64,000 nucleotides of DNA. It comes from Limnephilus marmoratus. Lineage: Eukaryota > Arthropoda > Insecta > Trichoptera > Limnephilidae. Of the stretch, positions 54,335 through 64,000 are shown piece by piece. The DNA lies in contig OU862933.1 of assembly GCA_917880885.1 (NCBI GenBank), forward strand, positions 7,673,452 to 7,737,451, read 5' to 3'. A program made the position numbers and the translations under genes. The first letter of the stretch is position 1. Each line of letters begins with the position of its first letter. The notes under the pieces were generated by a model that worked only from the letters and a program-made list of their open reading frames with translations, ran no database searches and was not told the origin of the DNA.

Positions 54335-56250
54335 ATGTTTCGGACAGTTTACATGTGAATTTATCAATATATTTTTATTTGGACATTTTTAATCGCATTT
54401 TTTCAATATCATGGTACCTACCTGTCTGAAGAAATCTACCTTTTTGAAAAAAGAATTGTCTCTGGGATAGTGTCGTTTTTTGAACAAATTATAATGTTTC
54501 GGACAGTTTACATGTGAATTTATCAATATATTTTTATTTGGACATTTTTAATCGCATTTTTTCAATATCATGGTACCTACCTGTCTGAAGAAATCTACCT
54601 TTTTGAAAAAAGAATTGTCTCTGGGATAGTGTCGTTTTTTGAACAAATTATAATGTTTCGGACAGTTTACATGTGAATTTATCAATATATTTTTATTTGG
54701 ACATTTTTAATCGCATTTTTTCAATATCATGGTACCTACCTGTCTGAAGAAATCTACCTTTTTGAAAAAAGAATTGTCTCTGGGATAGTGTCGTTTTTTG
54801 AACAAATTATAATGTTTCGGACAGTTTACATGTGAATTTATCAATATATTTTTATTTGGACATTTTTAATCGCATTTTTTCAATATCATGGTACCTACCT
54901 GTCTGAAGAAATCTACCTTTTTGAAAAAAGAATTGTCTCTGGGATAGTGTCGTTTTTTGAACAAATTATAATGTTTCGGACAGTTTACATGTGAATTTAT
55001 CAATATATTTTTATTTGGACATTTTTAATCGCATTTTTTCAATATCATGGTACCTACCTGTCTGAAGAAATCTACCTTTTTGAAAAAAGAATTGTCTCTG
55101 GGATAGTGTCGTTTTTTGAACAAATTATAATGTTTCGGACAGTTTACATGTGAATTTATCAATATATTTTTATTTGGACATTTTTAATCGCATTTTTTCA
55201 ATATCATGGTACCTACCTGTCTGAAGAAATCTACCTTTTTGAAAAAAGAATTGTCTCTGGGATAGTGTCGTTTTTTGAACAAATTATAATGTTTCGGACA
55301 GTTTACATGTGAATTTATCAATATATTTTTATTTGGACATTTTTAATCGCATTTTTTCAATATCATGGTACCTACCTGTCTGAAGAAATCTACCTTTTTG
55401 AAAAAAGAATTGTCTCTGGGATAGTGTCGTTTTTTGAACAAATTATAATGTTTCGGACAGTTTACATGTGAATTTATCAATATATTTTTATTTGGACATT
55501 TTTAATCGCATTTTTTCAATATCATGGTACCTACCTGTCTGAAGAAATCTACCTTTTTGAAAAAAGAATTGTCTCTGGGATAGTGTCGTTTTTTGAACAA
55601 ATTATAATGTTTCGGACAGTTTACATGTGAATTTATCAATATATTTTTATTTGGACATTTTTAATCGCATTTTTTCAATATCATGGTACCTACCTGTCTG
55701 AAGAAATCTACCTTTTTGAAAAAAGAATTGTCTCTGGGATAGTGTCGTTTTTTGAACAAATTATAATGTTTCGGACAGTTTACATGTGAATTTATCAATA
55801 TATTTTTATTTGGACATTTTTAATCGCATTTTTTCAATATCATGGTACCTACCTGTCTGAAGAAATCTACCTTTTTGAAAAAAGAATTGTCTCTGGGATA
55901 GTGTCGTTTTTTGAACAAATTATAATGTTTCGGACAGTTTACATGTGAATTTATCAATATATTTTTATTTGGACATTTTTAATCGCATTTTTTCAATATC
56001 ATGGTACCTACCTGTCTGAAGAAATCTACCTTTTTGAAAAAAGAATTGTCTCTGGGATAGTGTCGTTTTTTGAACAAATTATAATGTTTCGGACAGTTTA
56101 CATGTGAATTTATCAATATATTTTTATTTGGACAATTTTTATCGCATTTTTTTTTCATTATCATGGTACCTACCTGTCTGAAGAAATCTACCTTTTTGAA
56201 AAAAGAATTGTCTCTGGGATAGTGTCGTTTTTTTGAACAAATTATATATT
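54335..56250. repeat. Satellite array, twelve copies of a 159-bp unit
   Basis: ATGTTTCGGACAGTTTACAT recurs at 54335, 54494, 54653, 54812, 54971, 55130, 55289, 55448, 55607, 55766, 55925 and 56084, always exactly 159 bp apart. The first eleven copies look identical; the last has several substitutions and small insertions. Each unit contains GGTACCTACC and CTGAAGAAATCTACC. The minus frame of 96 codons at 55979-56269 is only a reading of the repeat. The array ends two bases before a Helitron CTAG terminus. Confidence 0.95.
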
Positions 56251-56252
56251 GA

Positions 56253-56957
56253 CTAGCAGACCCGGCCACACGTTGCTGTGGCTAACGAAACAAAACCCCA
56301 TTACCCAATCTTTATAAAATCCACACCACCTGCTTGCCAGATGCCCGCTGCCCGCTTCCTGAATTGAATATTTGAATTTATCGTATATTATACATATAAA
56401 CTAATTAACTCGCCACTAATTATACAATGCTTGCAATGCAACACTGGATATTTGAAAAGGGAAAATCAAATACCTACTTACTCTAGGACATCTATTTTCC
56501 AATTTCTTCCGTAGAACGAATTTCAAAAATGACTATAGTACGGCCCGCCAGCCGTTTTAAATCGCACAAAAATATGTTTTCTTTTAATTTCTCGGCTTTT
56601 CTCTAATATAATTTACATGTATTATACATATAAACATTTCTCTTCAATCACTCTATCTATTGGTGAAAACCGTATGAAAATCCGTTGCGCAGTTTAAAAG
56701 ATTAGCGCGCACATACATTTTGAGCGACTTCATTTTATACTATGTAATCCGCCAGCCGTTTTAAATCGCACAAAAATATGTTTTCTTTTAATTTCTCGGC
56801 TTTTCTCTAATATAATTTACATGTATTATACATATAAACATTTCTCTTCAATCACTCTATCTATTGGTGAAAACCGTATGAAAATCCGTTGCGCAGTTTA
56901 AAAGATTAGCGCGCACATACATTTTGAGCGACTTCATTTTATACTATGTAATAATGA
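56253..56957 (-). mobile_element. Helitron (H5), with duplicated 5' segment
   Basis: The 3' end (CTAG at 56253-56256, then GCAGACCCGGCCACACG) and the 5' end (TTTTGAGCGACTTCATTTTA region) match H4. The 5'-most 204 bp are present twice in tandem and appear identical (56545-56748 and 56749-56952). The exact 5' base is inferred from TC on the minus strand. Non-coding. Confidence 0.8.
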
Positions 56958-57029
56958 TGATGATAATGATTATTTGAAATTTTAAAAATGTTTCATAAAA
57001 TAAATAGTAGGTACCTACCTACGTTTTTA

Positions 57030-57075
57030 CAAAACTTACGATTTCAGAGGAAATTTTGGTTTTATTTATTAAATA
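57030..57075. repeat. Single fragment of the 61-bp repeat
   Basis: TTTCAGAGGAAATTTTGG then TTTATTTATTAAAT matches part of the unit of the array at 31805-32290. It directly precedes a Helitron 3' end. Confidence 0.6.
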
Positions 57076-59072
57076 CTAGCTGGTATCCGGCATGCGTTGC
57101 TATGCCGTTTTAAAGAATTTTTTTCTCCCTGCGCGTCCTTTCCCATTCGTCCCGTTCACCTTCCTTCTCCCCTTCCTCTCCCGCGTCCCCTTCCCCTCTC
57201 GCGTTCCCATTCCTCCTCCTCCACCTTCCCTCTCCTCACTCTACTCCCCCCCCCCTTACCCGTCCCGCGAACCCCCCTCCCGAGTTCCTCTCCCCCTTCC
57301 GAGTTCCCCTCCGCCCTCCCGGGTTCCGCTCCCCCCTCCTGCATTCTTTTTTTTAATTTTTTTTATTTACATATGCATATATATTACAATACATTACAAT
57401 GTGATCATTTGTCTGTCCAACTGGGCAGAACACCCGTTTCAGGACAGCCAAATTGTATATTTAGTTCATAATATTCTTAACAAAGAAATGATTTCGTTCA
57501 AGATATCACGGGAATTTGCTTCTGTCAAGACAACTTTTGAGAACATTAAGAATTGTATATAATTAAGAGATGGTTTCTTTATGTCTTTAAAAGAATCGCA
57601 AAGATGTGATTTTTTTCAAGGTCAATTTGGAGAACATAAATAAATGCATTCAGAGTGAATGCATTTATTAATGTTCTACGAGTGTTTTCTTTAGTGAGAT
57701 CACAAGTAGGAGATTCTTTCCAGGCCATTTTAGAGAACATTTACAATTGCATAATCAGAATTTACACATTTATAAACCAATATTTGACATATGAATTCCC
57801 AATGTATTTATAACTATTAAATTTTAATAAAGTACTATAATTTTTAGAATTTCTTAAATAGTAGAAATTACACAATTATAATTATTCCATACATTCATTC
57901 CCGATAAATTCAGTTTTCAAACAGCTCGCGTTCCACCTATTGCAATTTTTTTATACAAATTTCATCTCGTGCTCGTGAGCTCGTGTCCTTTCCCATTCGT
58001 CCATTCCCCTTCTGCCTCCCCTTCCTCTCCCGCGTCCCCTTCCCCTCTCGCGTTCCAACTCCGAATTTTCCACCTCCCCTCTCCCCACTCCCCTCGCCCG
58101 CTTCGCCTGTCCCGTGAACCCCCCTCCCAAGTTCCTCTCCCCCTCCCGAGTTCCCCTCCCCCTCCCGGGTTCCCCTCCCCACCCCTCTCGCGAACCCCCT
58201 TTTCCGAATTCCCCTCCCGAGTTCCCCTCCCCTCCCTCATCCTTCATCCCTCTCCCATCCGCCTCTCCCTCCCGTAATCCATGCATTCAGTCCCGGTACA
58301 TTTAATTTTCAAATAGTTCGCGTGGCACCAATTGCAATTTTTTATACAAATTTCATAATGCTACCAGTATACATAGAAACCATTGCGGGCGTGCTCACAA
58401 CAACTCACCAAAGTTTCATCGCAATCGGATAAACGGTTAGCAACTCATAATTTCATGATGCCAGAACTCACTTTTGTATATAAAAACCATTGCCCACATC
58501 AAATCCCCAATGTTTGAATGAAATAAGTAAAGTCGTTCTGAAGTAATGGCGTGACCAAGCGAAATAGGCAAAATTGGTACCTAACACAGGTACATATTTA
58601 AAATATCAATAATTTTAAAAATCCATAGACAATTCTTTTAATATATATATTTTTTTTAAATACAGCTGGGTGCTAAATTTATTCATGTCAAACGTACGAA
58701 GTTTTCTGAAATTATTCAATGTCCTGCGCAATTTTATTTATTTTTCTTTCCGTAAGAACCTTCTACAAAGTGTTAGAAAACTTAAAAAAAACTTACATTA
58801 TTATTATTATTTTATTTGCTTCAATTCTAGTGGACCCGAGTCTACCGTACCGAAGGGACGAACGTCAAATGTTTGAAAGTAGGTAGAACATATATGGGAA
58901 AATGAAATTGTTGTTTTTACTATCTTCCTCGTAACTTTTCCTTATTTTCTCACCGTTTAAACCTTCCCTGGACTACGACAAATATTTCAAAACCAAAATC
59001 AACTAAATTCGCCCAGCCGTTCTCGAGTTTTAGCGAGACAAACAAATAGCAATTGATTTTTATATACATAGA
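57076..59072 (-). mobile_element. Helitron-derived block (H6), interrupted by a LINE
   Basis: The left end CTAGCTGGTATCCGGCATGC is a Helitron 3' end on the minus strand. The right end at 59072 reads TCTATGTATATAAAAATC on the minus strand, a Helitron 5' end. In between are two C-rich tracts (57122-57343 and 57988-58275; G-rich on the element strand), Helitron body sequence (58360-58500) and a nested LINE tail (57344-57900). Whether this is one element or two of different families joined cannot be settled by eye. No Rep/helicase coding sequence. Confidence 0.6.
57344..57900 (-). pseudogene. LINE C-group 3' end fragment inside a Helitron
   Basis: A T-rich tail on the plus strand (57347-57365) is followed by TGTCCAACTGGGCAGAACAC and CCGTTTCAGGACAGCC, equivalent to the LINE C 3' UTR (GTCCAACTAGGCATATGCCC, GTTTTAGGACATTCC at ~25936). 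The remainder is non-coding 3' UTR. It interrupts the Helitron C-rich tract. Confidence 0.65.
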
Positions 59073-59412
59073 CTAGCTGGTACCCGGCACGCGTTGCAAT
59101 GCCATTCAAAGAAATAAATTGATTCTCCCTGCATGTCCTTTCCCGTGCGTCCCCGTTCCCTTCCACCATTCCCGTCTTCCCCCTCCGTCATCTCTTCCCT
59201 CCCCGCAAACCCCACCTTCCCCCCTGCCTTTCCTCCCTGCCGTTAAAATATATGAAATACACGCATTTCAGCCTATGTTACTTGCTGATAATGTAGCATC
59301 GATTGGTCAAAAAAAAATTAAATCGGTTTAGTGGTTTAGGGGTGAAAGCGTGACAAACAAACACATGCACATTCGCATTTATAATATTTGTATATATAGC
59401 AAGTTCCCGGGA
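59073..59412 (-). mobile_element. Helitron (H7), abutting H6
   Basis: CTAGCTGGTACCCGGCACGC at the left is the 3' end on the minus strand. A C-rich tract (59128-59245) and the 5'-type block (AAATCGGTTTAGTGGTTTAG; ATTTATAATATTTGTATATA) follow. It is inserted exactly at the 5' terminus of H6 with no intervening bases. The 5' end near 59412 is approximate. Confidence 0.75.
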
Positions 59413-59733
59413 TGCAAAGTTGCGAAATGGGTTGCAAGGCAAAACATTTTTTTATTTTTTTATATTGTAATATAAAAAATATGAGTTACATGTATACAAA
59501 TATATTTTACAAAATACTAAATTAAAGGTTGATTTTGATCATGTATACCTTATAGACTGGGAGGCGAGATAGGTAAACCCTACGTCATCGAGTACCTACA
59601 CGGATGAAACTACTTTGTAGTGATAATGGACATTTAGAAAACCTTAAAAAAGTTGGTCTGCCGGTGCGCCTCTTGGCAGGAGCGGCGCAGTCATGGATAT
59701 AGTGAGCGATTTTTTTCGAAAAAATTACGTCAT
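59413..59733. other. Interval without a recognised gene
   Basis: AT-rich flank followed by ordinary sequence. No coding or RNA signal. Confidence 0.4.
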
Positions 59734-59788
59734 CGGGCGTGCTCACAACCACTCATCAAAGATTGATAAGTTGTTGTGAGCACGCCCG
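59734..59788. repeat. Hairpin at the edge of the 108-bp satellite
   Basis: CGGGCGTGCTCACAAC (59734-59749) and GTTGTGAGCACGCCCG (59773-59788) are exact complements. The sequence belongs to the satellite unit and appears in both orientations here, so the array changes direction at this point. Confidence 0.8.
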
Positions 59789-59809
59789 CGATGAATGGTG
59801 TAGGAAATA

Positions 59810-60840
59810 ATTTCATGACGCCAGAGCTCACTATTGTAAATAGAAATCATCGCTGGCATGCGCACACAAATCCACAAAGTTTCATTGCAATCGGCTAAAT
59901 GTTTTAGCAACGCATATTTTCATGATGCCAGACCTCATTATTACAAATAGAAACCATCGCGGGCACGCGCACATCAAATCCCCAAAGTTTCATCGCAATC
60001 GGATGAACGGTTTAGCAACGCATACTTTCATGATGCCAGAGCTCACTATTATGAATAGAAATCATTGCGGGCACACGCGCATCAAATCACTAAAGTTTAA
60101 TCGCAATCAGATGAACGGTTTAGCAACGCATAATTTCATGATGCCAGACCTCACTATTACAAATAGAAACCATCGCGGGCAAGCGCACATCAAATCCCCA
60201 AACTTTCATCGCAATCGAATGAACGGTTTAGCAACGCATACTTTCATGATGCCAGAGCTCACTATTATAAGTAGAAACCATTGCGGGCATGCGCACATCA
60301 AATCCCCAAAGTTTCATCGCAATCGGATGAACGGTTTAGCAACGCATACTTTCATGATGCCAGAGCTCACTATTATGAATAGAAATCATTGCGGGCACAC
60401 GCGCATCAAATCACTAAAGTTTAATCGCAATCAGATGAACGGTTTAGCAACGCATACTTTCATGATGCCAGAGCTCACTATTATAAGTAGAAACCATTGC
60501 GGGCATGCGCACATCAAATCCCCAAAGTTTCATCGCAATCGGATGAACGGTTTAGCAACGCATACTTTCATGATGCCAGAGCTCACTATTATGAATAGAA
60601 ATCATTGCGGGCACACGCGCATCAAATCACTAAAGTTTAATCGCAATCAGATGAACGGTTTAGCAACGCATAATTTCATGACGCCAGAGCTCACTATTGT
60701 ATATATAAATCATCGCGGGCATGCGCACATCAAATCCCCAAAGTTTCATTGCAATCGGATGAATGTTTTAACAAAGCATATTTTCATTTCGCCAGAGCTC
60801 ACTATTGTATATTCAAAGTATCGCGGGCCCTATGTATAAT
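59810..60840. repeat. Satellite array of 108-bp units derived from Helitron sequence
   Basis: CATGATGCCAGAGCTCACTA recurs every 108 bp (about 59920, 60028, 60136, 60244, 60352, 60460, 60568, 60676, 60784). Two variants alternate (CATGCGCACATCAAATCCCC and CACACGCGCATCAAATCACT), giving a 216-bp dimer that is repeated nearly unchanged around 60244-60675. GTTTCATCGCAATCGGATGA with GCGGGCATGCGCAC is the complement of the 5' part of Helitron H2. Because 108 is a multiple of 3, a 305-codon frame is open across the array; it is not a gene. Confidence 0.92.
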
Positions 60841-61037
60841 CCCCAAAGTCTACTAAGCACAGACCGTCTCATTTTACATCTCAATGAGGTGCATCCGGAC
60901 TTTTAAACCCTGGTTTGTTGTCAAAATACCAGAAAACCACCTTGTTAGAATTCAGCGAAGTCATCAAATATCTACGCTTGAAAAATGGAATTAAAAAAAA
61001 TAAAACACTGTTAATGAGGATAAAAGTACCTACTTGT

Positions 61038-62015
61038 TTTTTAAACGACTTCAAAAAGGAGGAGGTTCTCAATTCGACTGTTTTTTTTTAATTTTTTTAT
61101 GTTTGTTACCTCAGAACTTTCGACTGGGTGAACCGATTTTGATGATTCTTTTTTTTATTTCAAAGCTGGTGCTTCCCATGTAGTCCCATTTTAATTTGGT
61201 CTAGTTCTGACAATGGCATCCATGAGAAAACCATATAAGTCTTAAATTTGCGTAAAGTATGTGCGCGACAAATGGACGAATAACTCAATATCACGCCAAC
61301 CGATTTCAATGATTCTTTTTTTATTGGAAAGGATGTACTTCAAGGATAAATTGATGAGAGTTTGATTAGGTTCTGATTATCGAATCCATGACAAAGTAAC
61401 GGAACTCTTCAATTCTTAGGAGCAAATTAACGAAACTCGGCCGAATCTCTTAATTTGACCCTAATGTCGTTATGGTCAAATTATGTCTGTCTCATATGAG
61501 CAGCACGTTTAGTAGATCTACCCATATTCAGACAAATTAGTGTACTTCGGATTCACTAAAAATCAAAAAATAAACAAAAATTTTAACAAAACAAAAAACA
61601 ACTTCAAAAAATGCACTAAAAAGTAAAAAAATAATTTCGTATTCTTCTACAACTTCATAATCGACTTACTTTTTCTACTCATCAATATGTAGGTACGATT
61701 GTTATTTTTGGAGTCGGTGTCAGCAAAGGTACCCGGCCCGGCGCGGGGTGTTTACTTGACAGCTCCCCTCACGCCGCGGCCCCGCTCTCGCCTCGTCAAG
61801 TCGCTTGTGCGACACAAGCACATCTCACCTATAACTATGTATGTAGTTACAAACCTACCATGACTGACACCGATTCCAAAAATGACAATTGTACCTACAT
61901 ATTGATGAGTAGAAAAAGTAAGTCGATTATAAAGTTGTAGAAGAATACGAAATTATTTTTTTACTTTTTAGTGCATTTTTTGAAGTCGTTTTTTGTTTTG
62001 TTAAAATTTTTGTAT
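61038..62015. repeat. Foldback repeat element, copy 2 (arms ~61570-61718 and 61869-62015)
   Basis: Same body (AACGACTTCAAAAAGGAGG), arms and order as 9349-10163. The GC-rich loop is longer here (61719-61868) and includes CGCGGCCCCGCTCTCGCC. The arms match the other copy closely, and the loop is the main difference. Confidence 0.82.
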
Positions 62016-62289
62016 ATTACAAATTCTTTCACCATCTCATGGCGGTTGACATTTTTAAGGAATTATCTTGCTAAAATAATTAGCGATTTATATTTTATTC
62101 TAATCTGATGTAGCCATATTTTAATTCTGGGAATCAAATAAATGATTATCAGATTAGTGTAGGAAATATTAATACCGGGTCACCAAGGCGATATGGTTGA
62201 AATATTTCAATATCATAAATAATTATGATCTTGAAATTTTTTTTATAAGAGTTTTGCGAATTTTGCAGAAATAAAAGTTAACATCATTT

Positions 62290-62492
62290 TTTTTATATGA
62301 ATACCGCACAAGAGTCTCCAACTGCTCCCGTCTGGAGCCAGTGAGACTATGGCATCCCCAATTGTAGTATGTTGTGAGGCTGAAGTTAGTGGGGAGGGGA
62401 AAAACATGGGGAAGAGGAAGGTGGGAGAGTACCTGTCTATTCAGATCTGGTAACCAAAGAGAGTATCTTCCACTCTGGAACGTGCCGCAAAT
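62290..62492 (-). mobile_element. tRNA-SINE S2 body, copy c (head missing)
   Basis: T-run and ATGAATACCGCACAAGAGTC on the left (3' end), GTATCTTCCACTCTGGAACG on the right. Shorter interior than other copies. Helitron H8 begins two bases further right and may have removed the tRNA-like head. Confidence 0.8.
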
Positions 62493-62493
62493 A

Positions 62494-62953
62494 TCCTACT
62501 AATATTATAAAGACGAAAGTTTGTATGGATGTTTGGATGTATAGATGTATGTATGTATATTACTCTTTCATGCAAAAACTACTGAATGGATATTAATGAA
62601 ACTTTACAATAATATATCTCATACATCAGGATAATATTAGGCTCAGAGCTCTGGCATTATGAAATTTTCTACAAAAAAATTGCAATAGGTGGCACGATTA
62701 GTAAGATGTCTATAATTCTTTATTCGATTCAAATTATTAGGGGAGTATTTCAAATAAACGCGGGAGGGTGGTGGGGGTAGGTGGAGGGGGGAGAGGTTAA
62801 GGGGGGAGGGAGGGAGTGAGTGGTGGAAGGAGAGATAGATGGGAAGGGGGGGGGGAGTGAGAGGGGGGAGGAAGGTAAGGGGGTGGGGAGAGGGGGGGGA
62901 GGAGGCGAAGTGGGAATCCCCCTAATGCAAGCGAAGCCGCGGAAAAATGCTAG
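62494..62953 (+). mobile_element. Helitron (H8)
   Basis: Starts TCCTACTAATATTATAAAGA after A and ends GCGGAAAAATGCTAG before T, with a short hairpin-like GCGAAGCCGC just before. It has a sense-strand G-rich purine tract at 62760-62915. Non-coding. Confidence 0.85.
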
Positions 62954-62978
62954 TACTATTTATTATTTTTAGTGGCCG

Positions 62979-63075
62979 ACCGAAGGTTCGGTTTCGGTTT
63001 CGGTTTCGGCAAAAAATCTAGTTTCGGCATCAATTTCGGTTTCGGCAAATTTTCTGCCTAACCTTTGGCCGCACC
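62979..63075. repeat. (TTTCGG)n-type simple repeat
   Basis: GGTTTCGGTTTCGGTTTCGG with interrupted further TTTCGG units. A degenerate hexamer array with no associated gene. Confidence 0.8.
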
Positions 63076-63221
63076 GAAACTCTGCAAAGATTTCAATAAG
63101 TGGAAAATTTAGTCTTAAAATTGTTGTGATTGTAAACGCAATTTAAAATAAAATACTCAATCAATATTATATTGTCATCTGTTAATAATTGTAAATGAAA
63201 TTTTGGTCTCTGGTGACATTT

Positions 63222-63640
63222 TTGACGACCTCCGTAGTCCTGTGGCTAAGACTCTTGACTCACATTCCGGAGGTCGCGGGTTCGAACCCTTCATGCGCAA
63301 ATAAATTTTATTTGATTAATTTGTGTTATTTCACAATTAATTCATTTAAAATAATATATAGTATATTTGCGGCATGTTCCAGAGTGGAAGATACTATTAG
63401 TATCGCCCTGGTGTAAGACCACCATTCAGAATTGAAACGTTGCTTGAAAATGGCTTTAGCCGTGTTTAGTGACCAGATCTGAATAGCCAGGTACTTCCCA
63501 ACCTTCCTCTTCCCCACCTCCTTCCCCTCCCCACTACCTTCAGCCTCACAACATACCCCAATTGGGGATGCCATAGTCTCACTGGCTCCAGACGGGAGCA
63601 GTTGAGATTCTTGTGCGGTATTCACTGTAAAAAAAAATTT
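63222..63640 (+). mobile_element. tRNA-derived SINE S2, copy d, full length
   Basis: The head contains TGGCTAAGACT (A box, 63243-63253) and a perfect B box GGTTCGAACCC (63279-63289). A linker CAAATAAATTTTATTTGATT follows, then the body with GTTCCAGAGTGGAAGATACT, CCCCAATTGGGGATGCCATA and CGGTATTCACTGTAAAAAA. This is the best-preserved S2 copy and the likely reference for the family. The promoter boxes look competent for Pol III. Confidence 0.88.
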
Positions 63641-63844
63641 TTTTTCAACTTAAAACATAAGATATCAAAAGGTTTTTGACAGGTAGGGTCGGGTGAGGGG
63701 TGGGGCGGTTATTCGGCTGAATGATCAATAATGACAAGTGAAAGAATTATTTTTGTTCAGTTAGAAGATTTTTTTTTAGTATTATTATTGTGACAGATGT
63801 TTCGGCGTTCAAGGCCATTTTCAAACTAAACTTAGGTAATTATA

Positions 63845-63905
63845 ACCTCTGTGGTCGAGGGTAAAACTCTCGACTAGCAATCAGAAGGTCGCAGGTTCCA
63901 ACTTT
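63845..63905 (+). mobile_element. tRNA-like SINE head fragment
   Basis: CTGTGGTCGAGGGTAAAACT with TCAGAAGGTCGCAGGTTCCA corresponds to the S2 head (A and B regions), but the B box is mutated and the S2 body does not follow. Either a truncated S2 or another tRNA-derived family. Confidence 0.55.
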
Positions 63906-64000
63906 ACTAAAATATGTGATAGCTCACAGCTGAAATTCTAAAATTGGCCCATAAAAAAAGCAAATAACAGCCATATGAAATTACACAAATCTAACAGCAG

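Noticed and set aside
54335..56250. Assembly duplication rather than satellite
   Set aside because: Cannot be excluded, but exact 159-bp spacing with a diverged last unit is the normal pattern of a homogenised array; long reads would decide.
59922..60839. 305-codon repetitive frame on the plus strand
   Set aside because: The 108-bp satellite unit is a multiple of three with no stop in one frame; the sequence is Helitron-derived DNA, with no start context or conserved protein family.

Overview
The window is eukaryotic, AT-rich and almost entirely non-genic. It looks like a repeat-dense stretch of an arthropod nuclear genome, most probably a moth or butterfly. This host inference rests on Helitrons with TC...CTAG termini, RTE-, CR1/Jockey- and Penelope-type retroelements, tRNA-derived SINEs, short TTAGG/CCTAA arrays and the recurrent word aggtacctacct. 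I see no complete host protein-coding gene. The only convincing cellular gene is a tRNA-Arg(TCG) at 50978-51050 on the minus strand. Two short open segments (18984-19112 and 48483-48685, both minus) could be host exons but match nothing I recognise.

Layout. 1-3.2 kb: an inverted-repeat element split by a 5'-truncated LINE, two MITEs, and a second truncated LINE copy. 4.3-9 kb: an apparently intact two-ORF LINE on the minus strand (PHD/coiled-coil ORF1, endonuclease-RT ORF2). 9.3-11.8 kb: a foldback element, a Helitron and an interrupted SINE. 14-23.7 kb: SINEs, PIF/Harbinger-like MITEs, a Penelope-like RT fragment carrying a hammerhead-ribozyme-like fold, a 119-bp near-perfect palindrome and a GC-rich block. 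25.2-31 kb: a Helitron and a mutated minus-strand LINE with a deletion inside its RT domain. 31.8-35.8 kb: a 61-bp tandem array, then a hAT transposon split by Helitron sequence that contains a ~41-bp minisatellite and a long 7-bp (GGGGGAA) array. 38.2-44.1 kb: a complete but non-coding LTR retrotransposon on the minus strand, with 715-bp LTRs differing at 2 bases, a 4-bp target duplication, a tRNA-Lys-like primer site and a polypurine tract. 44.7-51 kb: RTE and other LINE remnants, nested TIR elements and the tRNA gene. 51.6-56.9 kb: a SINE, TTAGG-like DNA, a 68-bp array, a Helitron with a nested SINE, twelve copies of a 159-bp satellite, and another Helitron. 57-64 kb: a cluster of minus-strand Helitrons, a 108-bp satellite derived from Helitron sequence, a second foldback copy, another Helitron and tRNA-SINE copies.

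How the parts relate. A non-coding SINE-like family shares its last ~100 bp, including a terminal hairpin, with the 3' end of a LINE, the usual sign of a LINE mobilising a SINE. The non-coding LTR element would need enzymes from an autonomous relative elsewhere. Six Helitron copies carry a G-rich tract on the same (sense) strand just before the 3' end, and some Helitron segments have been amplified into satellites. Nested insertions give relative ages: hAT before Helitron; SINE before Harbinger MITE; Penelope before the hammerhead-like unit. All family assignments rest on reading motifs and repeats by eye; no database search was possible.
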